A stretch of DNA of 17,475 bases from an uncultured Ruminococcus sp. (GTDB taxonomy: Bacteria > Bacillota > Clostridia > Oscillospirales > Acutalibacteraceae), in contig UQCF01000023.1 of the NCBI GenBank assembly GCA_900539465.1, forward strand, positions 1-17,475. Direction: 5' to 3'. Below the pieces are notes generated by a model, which saw only the letters and a list, made by a program, of their open reading frames with translations, searched no databases and was not told where the DNA came from. This document shows, piece by piece, positions 8,001 through 14,342 of this stretch. The position numbers were made by a program, and so were the translations under genes. The first letter of the stretch is position 1. Every line of letters begins with the position of its first letter.

Positions 8001-8258
8001 TATGCTGTCGGGGTGTTCTTTTTCTATGATTCTCATAACGGTGTCTTCCGTCAGAGGTTCAAGATATATTTCATCGGCAAGAGCCTTATCTGTCATAATG
8101 GTAGCGGGGTTTGAATTGACAAGCACAACGTCAAGGCCTGCGTCTTTGAGCACACGGCAAGCCTGTGCGCCGGCATAGTCGAACTCTGCCGCCTGACCTA
8201 TTACAATGGGTCCCGAACCGATTACGAGAACCTTTTTTATATCTTTATTCAGCGGCAT
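4206..8258 (-). CDS. carB: Carbamoyl-phosphate synthase large subunit fused to DapF-like domain
   Basis: CarB uses ammonia from CarA, bicarbonate and two ATP to make carbamoyl phosphate for arginine and pyrimidines. This protein has 1350 residues; ordinary CarB has about 1070. Residues 1 to about 545 are the first ATP-grasp half, starting with VLVIGSGPIVIGQAAEFDY. About 547-930 are the second half, starting VLGSGPIRIGQGIEFDY. About 935-1060 are the MGS-like allosteric domain (GGVLITVQDKDKDE, YATDGTANAI). With no stop or linker the chain continues from about residue 1066 (base 5063) into 285 residues of diaminopimelate epimerase fold: FTKMQATGND, YGIGADG, FNTDGT, and YERAVNGESLGCGTGACA. In DapF the first catalytic Cys lies in a CGNG motif; here the aligned bases read MAANSIRC, giving Ala at residue 1143. 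The second catalytic Cys is kept (Cys1293). Two further family motifs are altered (ICNSH for MGNPH, YERA for WERG). The start at 8258 has GGGAGG eight bases upstream, inside carA, and overlaps carA by 14 bases, which suggests translational coupling. The CarB part looks intact. Activity of the DapF part is doubtful. Confidence 0.95.
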   Translation of the reverse strand: MPLNKDIKKVLVIGSGPIVIGQAAEFDYAGAQACRVLKDAGLDVVLVNSNPATIMTDKALADEIYLEPLTEDTVMRIIEKEHPDSILAGLGGQTGLTIAMQLSKSGYLDKMGVKLLGTDYEAIDKAEDRQMFRDTMLKIGQPVIPSDIAETLEESIAIANRIGYPVIIRPAFTLGGAGGGVAYNEEELKVIANNGLILSPITQILVEKYIYGWKEIEFEVMRDSVGNVIAVCSMENFDPVGVHTGDSIVIAPAVTLSDKEYQMLRSASLDIITELGIEGGCNCQFALNPDSFEYAVIEVNPRVSRSSALASKATGYPIAKVTTKIALGYTLDEIRNDITGKTCACFEPTLDYVVVKLPKWPFEKFVQASRKLGTQMKATGEVMAIAPSFEMAIMKAVRGAEISLDTLNYKKFPEDMDVVERLGVQDDLRLFTVFKALKEGVSIEKIHDITKIDEWFLSKLLNLANYEKMLTSGNLSEDYYIKGKKYGYTDAAIKRLAGTLPEKCSDAVYKMVDTCGAEFKAETPYFYSTYDTHCEARELPKSDKEKIIVLGSGPIRIGQGIEFDYSSVHCVWTLKELGYEVVIINNNPETVSTDFDTADRLYFEPLSEEDVMNVIKVENPMGVVVAFGGQTAIKLTKFLDTNGIKILGTSAEGIDIAEDRERFDELLESFNIRRPKGHTIMDVDGALKAAEELGYPVLLRPSYVIGGQNMTIAYTEDDVRQYMAIILSQKIENPVLVDKYMMGTELEVDVISDGKDILIPGIMEHIERAGVHSGDSIAVYPPYNITDTMIEKIVECSTNLALSLGTKGLVNIQYLIYQNELYVIEVNPRASRTIPYISKVTNVPMVELATKVMLGAALADLGYGTGLYKTPPYFAIKVPVFSFEKLSDVNSELGPEMKSTGEVLGLARTLNEALFKGLVSAGFRLCERSTYHHMHHNGGVLITVQDKDKDEVIPLAKKFSDVGLKIYATDGTANAIRSLGVDVEVVSSINRGDDMIKLLESGAVNYIVYTGSTKKKSIENFIRLHRRAVQLSITCLTSLDTANALADIIASKFTQKNTELVNINKMRETKKKIAFTKMQATGNDDIYFNNFDGEIESPESLTINFIDRNYGIGADGVVLLEKSDIADAKMRIFNTDGTLSLMAANSIRCGAKYLYDKGLVNKKDLTIETASGVIGVKLYSYNGEIRSARVDLGAPDLDPKHIPIKTDKEKIINYPITVDGAEYKINCVTICNSHCVIFGDRIEDVDMNALGDSMRNSDFLPEYINTELARVVNKNTIKMRCYERAVNGESLGCGTGACATVIAAIENGLCNKNEDITVKMRGGDVTVNYDGENIYLLGDANKVYDGVVEY

Positions 8259-9330
8259 TGTCGTTACCTCCCATCATAGAAATAAATCTGTCAAACAAAA
8301 ATCTTGTGTCCTTGGGTCCCGAACATGCCTCGGGGTGGAACTGCACCGTAAAAACTCCCAGATGCGGATAATCTATACCCTCGCAGGTGCCGTCGTTTGC
8401 GTTTATAAAGCTTTCTTCTGCGCCCGTGCCGTTGAGGCTCTCGGCAACAACCGCGTAGCCGTGGTTTTGGCTCGATATATATGTTCTGCCTGTTGCAAGG
8501 CGTTTAACCGGCTGGTTTACGCCGCGGTGACCGTATTTAAGTTTCACCGTTTTGCCGCCGTTTGCAAGCGCTGTGAGCTGATGACCGAGACATATGCCGA
8601 ATATCGGCTTTTTGCCGAGGAGCTTTTTAATCTCTGCGATAGGCTCAACATTTTCTTCCGGGTCGCCGGGGCCGTTCGAGAGCATGATGCCGTCCGGGTC
8701 TGCGGCAAGAATATCCTCTGCTTTTGTATTATATGGATAAACCGTAACTTTGCAAGCGCGCTGATTTAATTCTCTGATAATATTGAGCTTTGCGCCGTAA
8801 TCAAGGAGCGCAACATTATATTTTGCTTCGCCCTGCGGCTCAAAAATCTGCTTTTCTTTGCAGCTGACCGATTTTACGGCGTCGGTTACCGCATATTCTT
8901 TAATGCCCTCAAAGGTTGCGTCTGTTACTTCATCAACTATCTTTGCGTTCATAACGCCGTGCTCGCGGATAATTTGCGTTATCTCTCGAGTATCCACACC
9001 GTAAACGCCGACTATGTTTTGTTTTTTGAGGTATTCGTCAAGCGTTGTCTGCATTCTGAAGTTTGACGGTGCTTCGCACCACTCTCTTACAACATATCCG
9101 CTGACATAGCTTTTATCACTTTCAAAATCTTCGTCTATTATGCCGTAATTTCCTATAAGAGGAAAAGTCTGCATAACTATCTGCCCGTAATAGCTCGGGT
9201 CTGTGAGCGTTTCTATGTATCCGCCCATACCCGTGGTGAAAACGAGCTCGCCGAGAACCTCGCCGTCCGCACCGAAGCGTTTGCCCTCAAAAACATGACC
9301 GTCCTCAAGAACGATATACACTTTTTTCAT
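8245..9330 (-). CDS. carA: Carbamoyl-phosphate synthase small subunit
   Basis: This is the glutaminase subunit that hydrolyses glutamine and channels ammonia to CarB. At 361 residues it has the usual length. Residues 1-150 form the CarA-specific N-terminal domain (LEDGHVFEGKRFG, GYIETLTDPSYYGQ). About 170-355 form the class I glutamine amidotransferase domain, with the catalytic triad visible as Cys247 in GICLGHQ, His332 and Glu334 in FHPEA. I start at the ATG at 9330, because AAAGGA (9339-9344) lies eight bases upstream. An ATG at 9339 overlaps that ribosome site and would add only MII. The gene is 32 bases downstream of argF, and its last 14 bases overlap the start of carB, so the three form one operon. 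Confidence 0.97.
   Translation of the reverse strand: MKKVYIVLEDGHVFEGKRFGADGEVLGELVFTTGMGGYIETLTDPSYYGQIVMQTFPLIGNYGIIDEDFESDKSYVSGYVVREWCEAPSNFRMQTTLDEYLKKQNIVGVYGVDTREITQIIREHGVMNAKIVDEVTDATFEGIKEYAVTDAVKSVSCKEKQIFEPQGEAKYNVALLDYGAKLNIIRELNQRACKVTVYPYNTKAEDILAADPDGIMLSNGPGDPEENVEPIAEIKKLLGKKPIFGICLGHQLTALANGGKTVKLKYGHRGVNQPVKRLATGRTYISSQNHGYAVVAESLNGTGAEESFINANDGTCEGIDYPHLGVFTVQFHPEACSGPKDTRFLFDRFISMMGGNDNAAE
8267..8272 (-). promoter_or_regulatory. carB ribosome binding site inside carA
   Basis: GGGAGG on the minus strand lies eight bases before the carB ATG at 8258 and within the last codons of carA (carA stops at 8245). A strong site inside the upstream gene combined with overlapping frames is the usual arrangement for matched CarA:CarB synthesis. 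Confidence 0.75.
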
Positions 9331-9362
9331 AATTATCATCCTTTATATAGAAGTTTGCCTTT

Positions 9363-10271
9363 TTATCTGTCTGCCATAAGCATTACCATTATCGCCTTTT
9401 GAACATGAAGCCTGTTTTCGGATTGCTCAAAAATTTCGTCCACATGCTCTTCAAACACCTTTTCGGTGATTTCTTCTTCTTTATGTGCCGGCAAGCAGTG
9501 CAAAACCATTGCATCGTCTTTGGCAAGACTCATTATTTCGTCATTTATCTGATATGGTGCAAAAATTTCTCTGCGCTCTTTAATTTCACTTTCCATACCC
9601 ATAGATGTCCAAACATCGGTGTAAAGAACATCAGCGTCTTTGGCGCATTTTTGCGGGTCATCGCTGAGGGTAAGACTGCCGTTTTGCTCGGCCCATCTTA
9701 CGATCTCGTCGTCCGGTTCGTATCCGCCCGGGCAAGCGACAGATATTTGCATACCTGTTTTAACCGCGCCGACTATAAGGGAGTTTGCCATGTTGTTGCC
9801 GTCGCCTATGTAACAAAGCTTTTTGCCTTTAAGCTCTTTTTTATACTCTCTTATCGTCATAAGATCCGCAGCAACCTGACAGGGGTGGCAAAGGTCCGTA
9901 AGTCCGTTTATAATGGGAATGCTTGCAAATTTTGCAAGAGTTTCGACCTCCTCCTGCTCATAGGTTCTTATCATAATGCCGTCAAGGTAACGTGAAAGAA
10001 CCCTCGCAGTGTCTTCGGCAGGCTCTCCCCTGCCCATCTGCGTATTGTCTGACGAGAGGAATATGGCGTTGCCGCCGAGCTCATACATACCCACCTCAAA
10101 AGAAACCCTTGTTCGTGTTGAGGATTTTTTAAAAATCATTCCCAGTGTTTTATCTTTGAGCATTTTATGCTCGATTTTTTCTTTCTTCTTTCTTTTAAGT
10201 TCATCGGCAAGGTCGAGAACCGCTGTTATTTCTTCGCAGCTCAAATCCGACAGTTTTAAAAAATTATCCAT
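9363..10271 (-). CDS. argF: Ornithine carbamoyltransferase
   Basis: It converts ornithine + carbamoyl phosphate to citrulline in arginine synthesis. At 302 residues the length is typical for the anabolic enzyme. The carbamoyl-phosphate loop STRTR is at 51-55, the HPCQ motif at 119-122, the ornithine-binding DVWTSMG at 199-205, and HCLPA at 228-232. The SMG motif and the HCLP cysteine distinguish OTCase from aspartate carbamoyltransferase. AAGGA about seven bases upstream supports the start at 10271. It is the first gene of the argF-carA-carB operon, so the enzyme that consumes carbamoyl phosphate is co-made with the one that produces it. A catabolic role (arginine deiminase pathway) is less likely, since no arcA or arcC is adjacent and carA/carB are. 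Confidence 0.96.
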   Translation of the reverse strand: MDNFLKLSDLSCEEITAVLDLADELKRKKKEKIEHKMLKDKTLGMIFKKSSTRTRVSFEVGMYELGGNAIFLSSDNTQMGRGEPAEDTARVLSRYLDGIMIRTYEQEEVETLAKFASIPIINGLTDLCHPCQVAADLMTIREYKKELKGKKLCYIGDGNNMANSLIVGAVKTGMQISVACPGGYEPDDEIVRWAEQNGSLTLSDDPQKCAKDADVLYTDVWTSMGMESEIKERREIFAPYQINDEIMSLAKDDAMVLHCLPAHKEEEITEKVFEEHVDEIFEQSENRLHVQKAIMVMLMADR

Positions 10272-10309
10272 ACATTTTCCTTTCCGATTTAAAGAAATAT
10301 ATTTATATG

Positions 10310-10338
10310 ATTATACACGTATAGCGTCAAAGTGTCAA
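10310..10338 (-). promoter_or_regulatory. Consensus sigma-A promoter of the argF-carA-carB operon
   Basis: On the minus strand a perfect TTGACA (10333-10338) and a perfect TATAAT (10310-10315) are 17 bases apart, with a TG-like GTG just before the -10 box. The -10 is about 39 bases upstream of the argF ATG. A promoter this strong would normally need repression, consistent with the candidate ARG box upstream. Confidence 0.85.
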
Positions 10339-10387
10339 TGCCAAAACTGCATAATTTTATCTCATTTTGCATATTTAGGTTTTGTAA

Positions 10388-10401
10388 CGAATAATTATAC
10401 A
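10388..10401 (-). promoter_or_regulatory. Candidate ARG box (ArgR/AhrC site)
   Basis: TGTATAATTATTCG on the minus strand matches the general ARG-box core TGAATAATTATTCA at 12 of 14 positions. It lies about 50 bases upstream of the -35 box of the argF promoter. A weaker half-match (TGCATAATTTTAT, plus strand, from about 10348) lies nearer the promoter; ARG boxes often occur in pairs. The region is AT-rich, so a chance match is possible, but the target pathway is right. Confidence 0.45.
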
Positions 10402-10452
10402 CTTTATTCAAACAAAAATGTATATATTTTTATATTTGCTCCCAAACATTCC

Positions 10453-10488
10453 AAAACAGCGTACACCGGTTAAAGTGTACGCTGTTTT
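10453..10488 (-). terminator. Rho-independent terminator of nifJ
   Basis: A 14-bp stem (AAAACAGCGTACAC / GTGTACGCTGTTTT) with an 8-base loop lies 10 bases past the nifJ stop codon. The minus-strand U tract is short (four T). It separates nifJ from the argF promoter. Confidence 0.8.
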
Positions 10489-10497
10489 TATTAGAAA

Positions 10498-13400
10498 TTA
10501 TTCGGCCTTGGGATCATAAAGGTCTTTAAGCTTAACAAGGAAATCATACCTTGCCATTGCGGTATCCTCAGCCTTTGTGAAGAGTTTTTCTGCTCTGTCG
10601 GGGAAGGAACGAAGAAGAGAAGCATAACGGTTCTCGTTTCTGATAAATTCCTGATAGCCCGGTGTGGGAGCTTTGCTGTCAAGAGTAAAGGGATTTTTGC
10701 CCTCTGCCTTGAGTGAGGGATTGAATCTGAAGAGGTTCCAATAGCCGCAGTCAACAGCCTTCTTCATCTCTGCCTGGCAGTTAACCATTCCGCCGCCCTT
10801 GATGCCGTGCATCTCACAGGGAGCGTAGCCGATGATGATTGAGGGACCGTGATAAGCTTCTGCCTCTTTGATTGCTTTAAGAGTCTGGTTCTGGTCTGCA
10901 CCCATAGCAATCTGAGCAACATAAACATAACCGTAGCTCATAGCGATTTCTGAAAGGCTCTTCTTGGCAATAGCTTTACCGGCAGCTGCAAACTGTGCTA
11001 CCTGACCGATGTTGGATGCCTTTGAAGCCTGTCCGCCTGTGTTGGAATAAACCTCGGTATCAAATACCATGATGTTAACGTCTTCACCCGAAGCGAGAAC
11101 GTGGTCAACGCCGCCGAAGCCGATATCATATGCCCAGCCGTCGCCGCCGAAGATCCATACGGATTTCTTGGAAAGATAATCTTTGCCTGCAAGGATTGAG
11201 CTGCAAAGCTCACAGCCGCCTGCAACCTTTTCAAGCTCTGCTACAAGAGCGTCTGTTGCCGCTGTGTTCTTATCGCCGTCGTCAACAGTGTCAAGATATG
11301 CCGCACATGCTGCCTTGAGAGAATCCGATGCCTTGTCTGATTCGGAAACTTCTTTTACCTTGGCAATAAGGCTCTCACGGATAACCTTTTGACCGAGATA
11401 CATGCCGAAGCCGTGCTCTGCGTTATCTTCAAACAATGAGTTTGCCCATGCGGGACCGTGACCCTTGCTGTCAACGGTATAGGGAGATGTTGCTGCGGGG
11501 CCGCCCCAAATTGAAGAACAGCCTGTTGCGTTTGAAATATACATACGATCGCCGAAGAGCTGAGTGATAAGACGTGCATAAGATGTTTCTGCACAGCCTG
11601 CGCATGAGCCCGAGAACTCAAGCAAAGGCTTCTTATACTGGCTGCTGATAACGTTGAGAGTAGCTGTTGTTTCGGGCTTCTCTGTTACGTTTGCAACACA
11701 GTAATCAAATACCTGCTGCTGATCCTCCTGAGATTCACGAGATACCATTGTGAGCGATTTTGTCGGGCAAATGCCAACGCAAACGCCGCATCCCATACAA
11801 TCCATGGGAGAAACCGCAAGAGTATAAGTATAGTTTGTTTTAACTACGGGCTTGGGAGCCTTCTTCATGTTTGCGGGAGCAGCTGCAACCTCTTCTTCGC
11901 TAAGAGCGTACGGACGGATAGTTGCGTGCGGGCAAACGAATGCACACTTGTTGCACTTTGCACAGGTGTCTGCATTCCACTCGGGAACCATAACGGCAAC
12001 ACCGCGCTTCTCATAAGCGGATGCGCCCTGCTCAAATGTGCCGTCTGCATGGTCAACAAATGCCGAAACGGGAAGAGCATCGCCGTCCATCTTAGAAACG
12101 GGCTTCATGATGCTGTCAACCATCTTAACGAGCTTTGCCGGACCCTCTTCATGAACTTCTGCCGCTGTGTCAACAGCGTCTGCCCAATCGGCGGGAACGT
12201 CTATCTTAACATAAGCTGTTGCGCCTGCGTCGATAGCTTTCTCGTTCATTTCAACGATTTCTTTACCCTTCTTCATGAACTTCTGAGCTTTCTCTTTCAT
12301 GTAGCCGATAGCTTCTTCTTTGGGAAGAACATTGGCAAGTGAGAAGAAAGCGGACTGAAGAACGGTGTTTGTGCGCTTACCGAGACCGATCTTAGCGGCA
12401 AGGTCGATAGCGTTAACTATATAAAGCTGAATGTTGTTCTTTGCGATATAGCGCTTTGTTTCTGCGTTGAGCTTTTCTGCGAGTTCTTTCTCATCCCACT
12501 GGCAGTTGATAAGGAATACTCCGCCGGGCTTAACGTCCTGAACCATCTTATAACCTTTTTCGATATATGAGGGGTTGTGGCAGGCAACAAAGTCAGCCTT
12601 GTTTATATAATAGGGGCTCTTGATGGGCTTATCGCCGAAGCGAAGGTGCGAAATTGTGATACCGCCCGTTTTCTTTGAGTCATACTGGAAATATGCCTGA
12701 ACATATTTATCTGTATGGTCACCGATGATTTTGATAGAGTCTTTGTTTGCACCGACAGTACCGTCGCCGCCGAGGCCCCAGAACTTGCACTCGATTGTGC
12801 CGGGAGCCGCAGTGTTGGGCGAGGGCTTCTCTTCGAGTGAAAGGTGTGTAACGTCATCGTTGATGCCGAGTGTGAACTGCTTTTTGGGATCTTCCTTCTT
12901 AAGCTCGTCATATACGGCGAATATGCTTGCGGGAGGAGTATCCTTAGAACCGAGACCGTAACGGCCGCCGATAACCTGAGCCTGTCTGCCTGTTGCGGCA
13001 AGAGCTGCAACAACATCGAGGAAGAGGGGCTCGCCGAGTGAGCCGGGCTCTTTGGTTCTGTCAAGAACAGCAATCTTTTTAACAGTTGAGGGAATAGCCT
13101 CTGCAAGTTTTTCTGCAGAGAAAGGACGGTAAAGACGAACTTTAACAAGTCCTACTTTTTCACCCTTAGCGGTGAGGTAATCTATAACTTCTTCTGCTAC
13201 GTCGCAGATTGAACCCATTGCTACGATGATATTCTCTGCATCGGGTGCGCCGTAGTAGTTAAAGAGCTTGTAGTTTGTGCCGAGCTTTGCATTGACCTTA
13301 TCCATGTATTCTTCAACAATACCGGGAACAGCGTCATAATACTCGTTGCAAGCCTCACGGTGCTGGAAGAAAATATCTCCGTTTTCGTGAGAGCCGCGCA

Positions 13401-14043
13401 TTACGGGATGCTCGGGGTTAAGTGCGCGCTCGCGGAATGCCTTAACAGCGTCCATATCGCACATTTCTTTAAGGTCGTCATAATCCCAAACTTCTATCTT
13501 CTGAATTTCGTGAGAAGTGCGGAAACCGTCAAAGAAGTTGAGGAAGGGAACTCTGCCTTTTATAGCTGCAAGGTGAGCAACTGCACCGAGGTCCATAACT
13601 TCCTGTGCGTTGGTCTCTGCAAGCATTGCAAAACCTGTCTGACGGCAGGCATAAACGTCTGAATGGTCGCCGAAAATGTTAAGTGCGTGTGATGCAACGC
13701 AGCGGGCAGAAACGTGGAAAACTGCGGGGAGCAATTCGCCGGCGATCTTGTACATATTCGGGATCATAAGAAGAAGACCCTGAGAAGCTGTGTAAGTGGT
13801 AGTCAAAGCACCTGCTGCGAGTGAGCCGTGAACGGTACCCGAAGCGCCTGCTTCAGACTGCATTTCTGCAACCTTAACGGTTGTGCCGAAGATGTTTTTG
13901 AGTCCCTGAGCCGACCACTGGTCAACATAGTCAGCCATGGGGCTTGACGGAGTGATGGGATAAATACCGGCAACTTCGGTAAACGCATAAGATACGTGAG
14001 CCGCGGCATTGTTACCATCCATGGTTTTGGTTTTTCTTGCCAT
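10498..14043 (-). CDS. nifJ: Pyruvate:ferredoxin (flavodoxin) oxidoreductase
   Basis: This single-chain homodimeric PFOR oxidises pyruvate + CoA to acetyl-CoA + CO2 and reduces ferredoxin or flavodoxin (EC 1.2.7.1), the central pyruvate step of strict anaerobes. Its 1181 residues match the family (about 1170-1200) and all domains are present. The N-terminal pyrimidine-binding TPP domain begins AYPITPSS-like (GIYPITPSSPMAD). Two 4Fe-4S clusters sit at Cys694/697/700/704 and Cys749/752/755/759. The third, proximal cluster uses Cys814, Cys817, Cys842 and a Cys in the late CEMHGIKGG motif (about 1072). The TPP-pyrophosphate domain starts at GGDGWAYDIG (about 965). TAAGGAGGAT eight bases upstream fixes the start at 14043. 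It is monocistronic, with its own promoter and terminator. No Rex-type operator (TTGTTAA...TTAACAA) is visible upstream. Confidence 0.98.
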   Translation of the reverse strand: MARKTKTMDGNNAAAHVSYAFTEVAGIYPITPSSPMADYVDQWSAQGLKNIFGTTVKVAEMQSEAGASGTVHGSLAAGALTTTYTASQGLLLMIPNMYKIAGELLPAVFHVSARCVASHALNIFGDHSDVYACRQTGFAMLAETNAQEVMDLGAVAHLAAIKGRVPFLNFFDGFRTSHEIQKIEVWDYDDLKEMCDMDAVKAFRERALNPEHPVMRGSHENGDIFFQHREACNEYYDAVPGIVEEYMDKVNAKLGTNYKLFNYYGAPDAENIIVAMGSICDVAEEVIDYLTAKGEKVGLVKVRLYRPFSAEKLAEAIPSTVKKIAVLDRTKEPGSLGEPLFLDVVAALAATGRQAQVIGGRYGLGSKDTPPASIFAVYDELKKEDPKKQFTLGINDDVTHLSLEEKPSPNTAAPGTIECKFWGLGGDGTVGANKDSIKIIGDHTDKYVQAYFQYDSKKTGGITISHLRFGDKPIKSPYYINKADFVACHNPSYIEKGYKMVQDVKPGGVFLINCQWDEKELAEKLNAETKRYIAKNNIQLYIVNAIDLAAKIGLGKRTNTVLQSAFFSLANVLPKEEAIGYMKEKAQKFMKKGKEIVEMNEKAIDAGATAYVKIDVPADWADAVDTAAEVHEEGPAKLVKMVDSIMKPVSKMDGDALPVSAFVDHADGTFEQGASAYEKRGVAVMVPEWNADTCAKCNKCAFVCPHATIRPYALSEEEVAAAPANMKKAPKPVVKTNYTYTLAVSPMDCMGCGVCVGICPTKSLTMVSRESQEDQQQVFDYCVANVTEKPETTATLNVISSQYKKPLLEFSGSCAGCAETSYARLITQLFGDRMYISNATGCSSIWGGPAATSPYTVDSKGHGPAWANSLFEDNAEHGFGMYLGQKVIRESLIAKVKEVSESDKASDSLKAACAAYLDTVDDGDKNTAATDALVAELEKVAGGCELCSSILAGKDYLSKKSVWIFGGDGWAYDIGFGGVDHVLASGEDVNIMVFDTEVYSNTGGQASKASNIGQVAQFAAAGKAIAKKSLSEIAMSYGYVYVAQIAMGADQNQTLKAIKEAEAYHGPSIIIGYAPCEMHGIKGGGMVNCQAEMKKAVDCGYWNLFRFNPSLKAEGKNPFTLDSKAPTPGYQEFIRNENRYASLLRSFPDRAEKLFTKAEDTAMARYDFLVKLKDLYDPKAE

Positions 14044-14102
14044 TTTTGTTATCCTCCTTAAAGTTATATCAAGACAATAGCATTCAATTTATACCACCGA
14101 AT

Positions 14103-14131
14103 ATGATAACACTTTTATCGGCGGTTGTAAA
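14103..14131 (-). promoter_or_regulatory. Sigma-A promoter of nifJ
   Basis: On the minus strand TTTACA (14126-14131) and TATCAT (14103-14108) are 17 bases apart. The -10 lies about 60 bases upstream of the nifJ ATG. Both boxes are near consensus. Confidence 0.6.
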
Positions 14132-14260
14132 CCCAAAAAAGAAGATATTTTTTGTCAAATATTTGAATACCGAGCCTCTTTCTTTTGTATAAATGAAATA
14201 ATACACAAGCAATTTAAGATAATTTAAGCACTTTTAATTAAGTTTTTATTAAATATTTAC

Positions 14261-14288
14261 TTGATTTTGTCTTTTGCTCTGCTATACT
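14261..14288 (+). promoter_or_regulatory. Promoter of the Wzy-like gene
   Basis: TTGATT (14261-14266) and TATACT (14283-14288) are 16 bases apart, about 55 bases upstream of the ATG at 14343. The 299-base divergent spacer to nifJ (14044-14342) otherwise holds only AT-rich sequence and the nifJ promoter. Confidence 0.5.
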
Positions 14289-14342
14289 AAGTAAGTAATG
14301 TTTGACCGTAACAACATTTTATGTTTTCGGGGAGGATAACGA

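Noticed and set aside
8206..8769. 187-codon plus-strand open frame across the carA/carB junction
   Set aside because: Antisense to two conserved genes, with no start signal.
10272..10497. PyrR-type or T-box leader ahead of argF
   Set aside because: The promoter is only about 39 bases from the start codon, too short for such a leader.
11926..12342. Cys-rich plus-strand open frame in nifJ
   Set aside because: The Cys are complements of Ala/Thr codons in PFOR; shadow frame.
14044..14342. Rex operator or riboswitch in the nifJ/Wzy divergent spacer
   Set aside because: No TTGTTAA-N-TTAACAA site and no long conserved-looking stem structure; only AT-rich sequence and two promoters.
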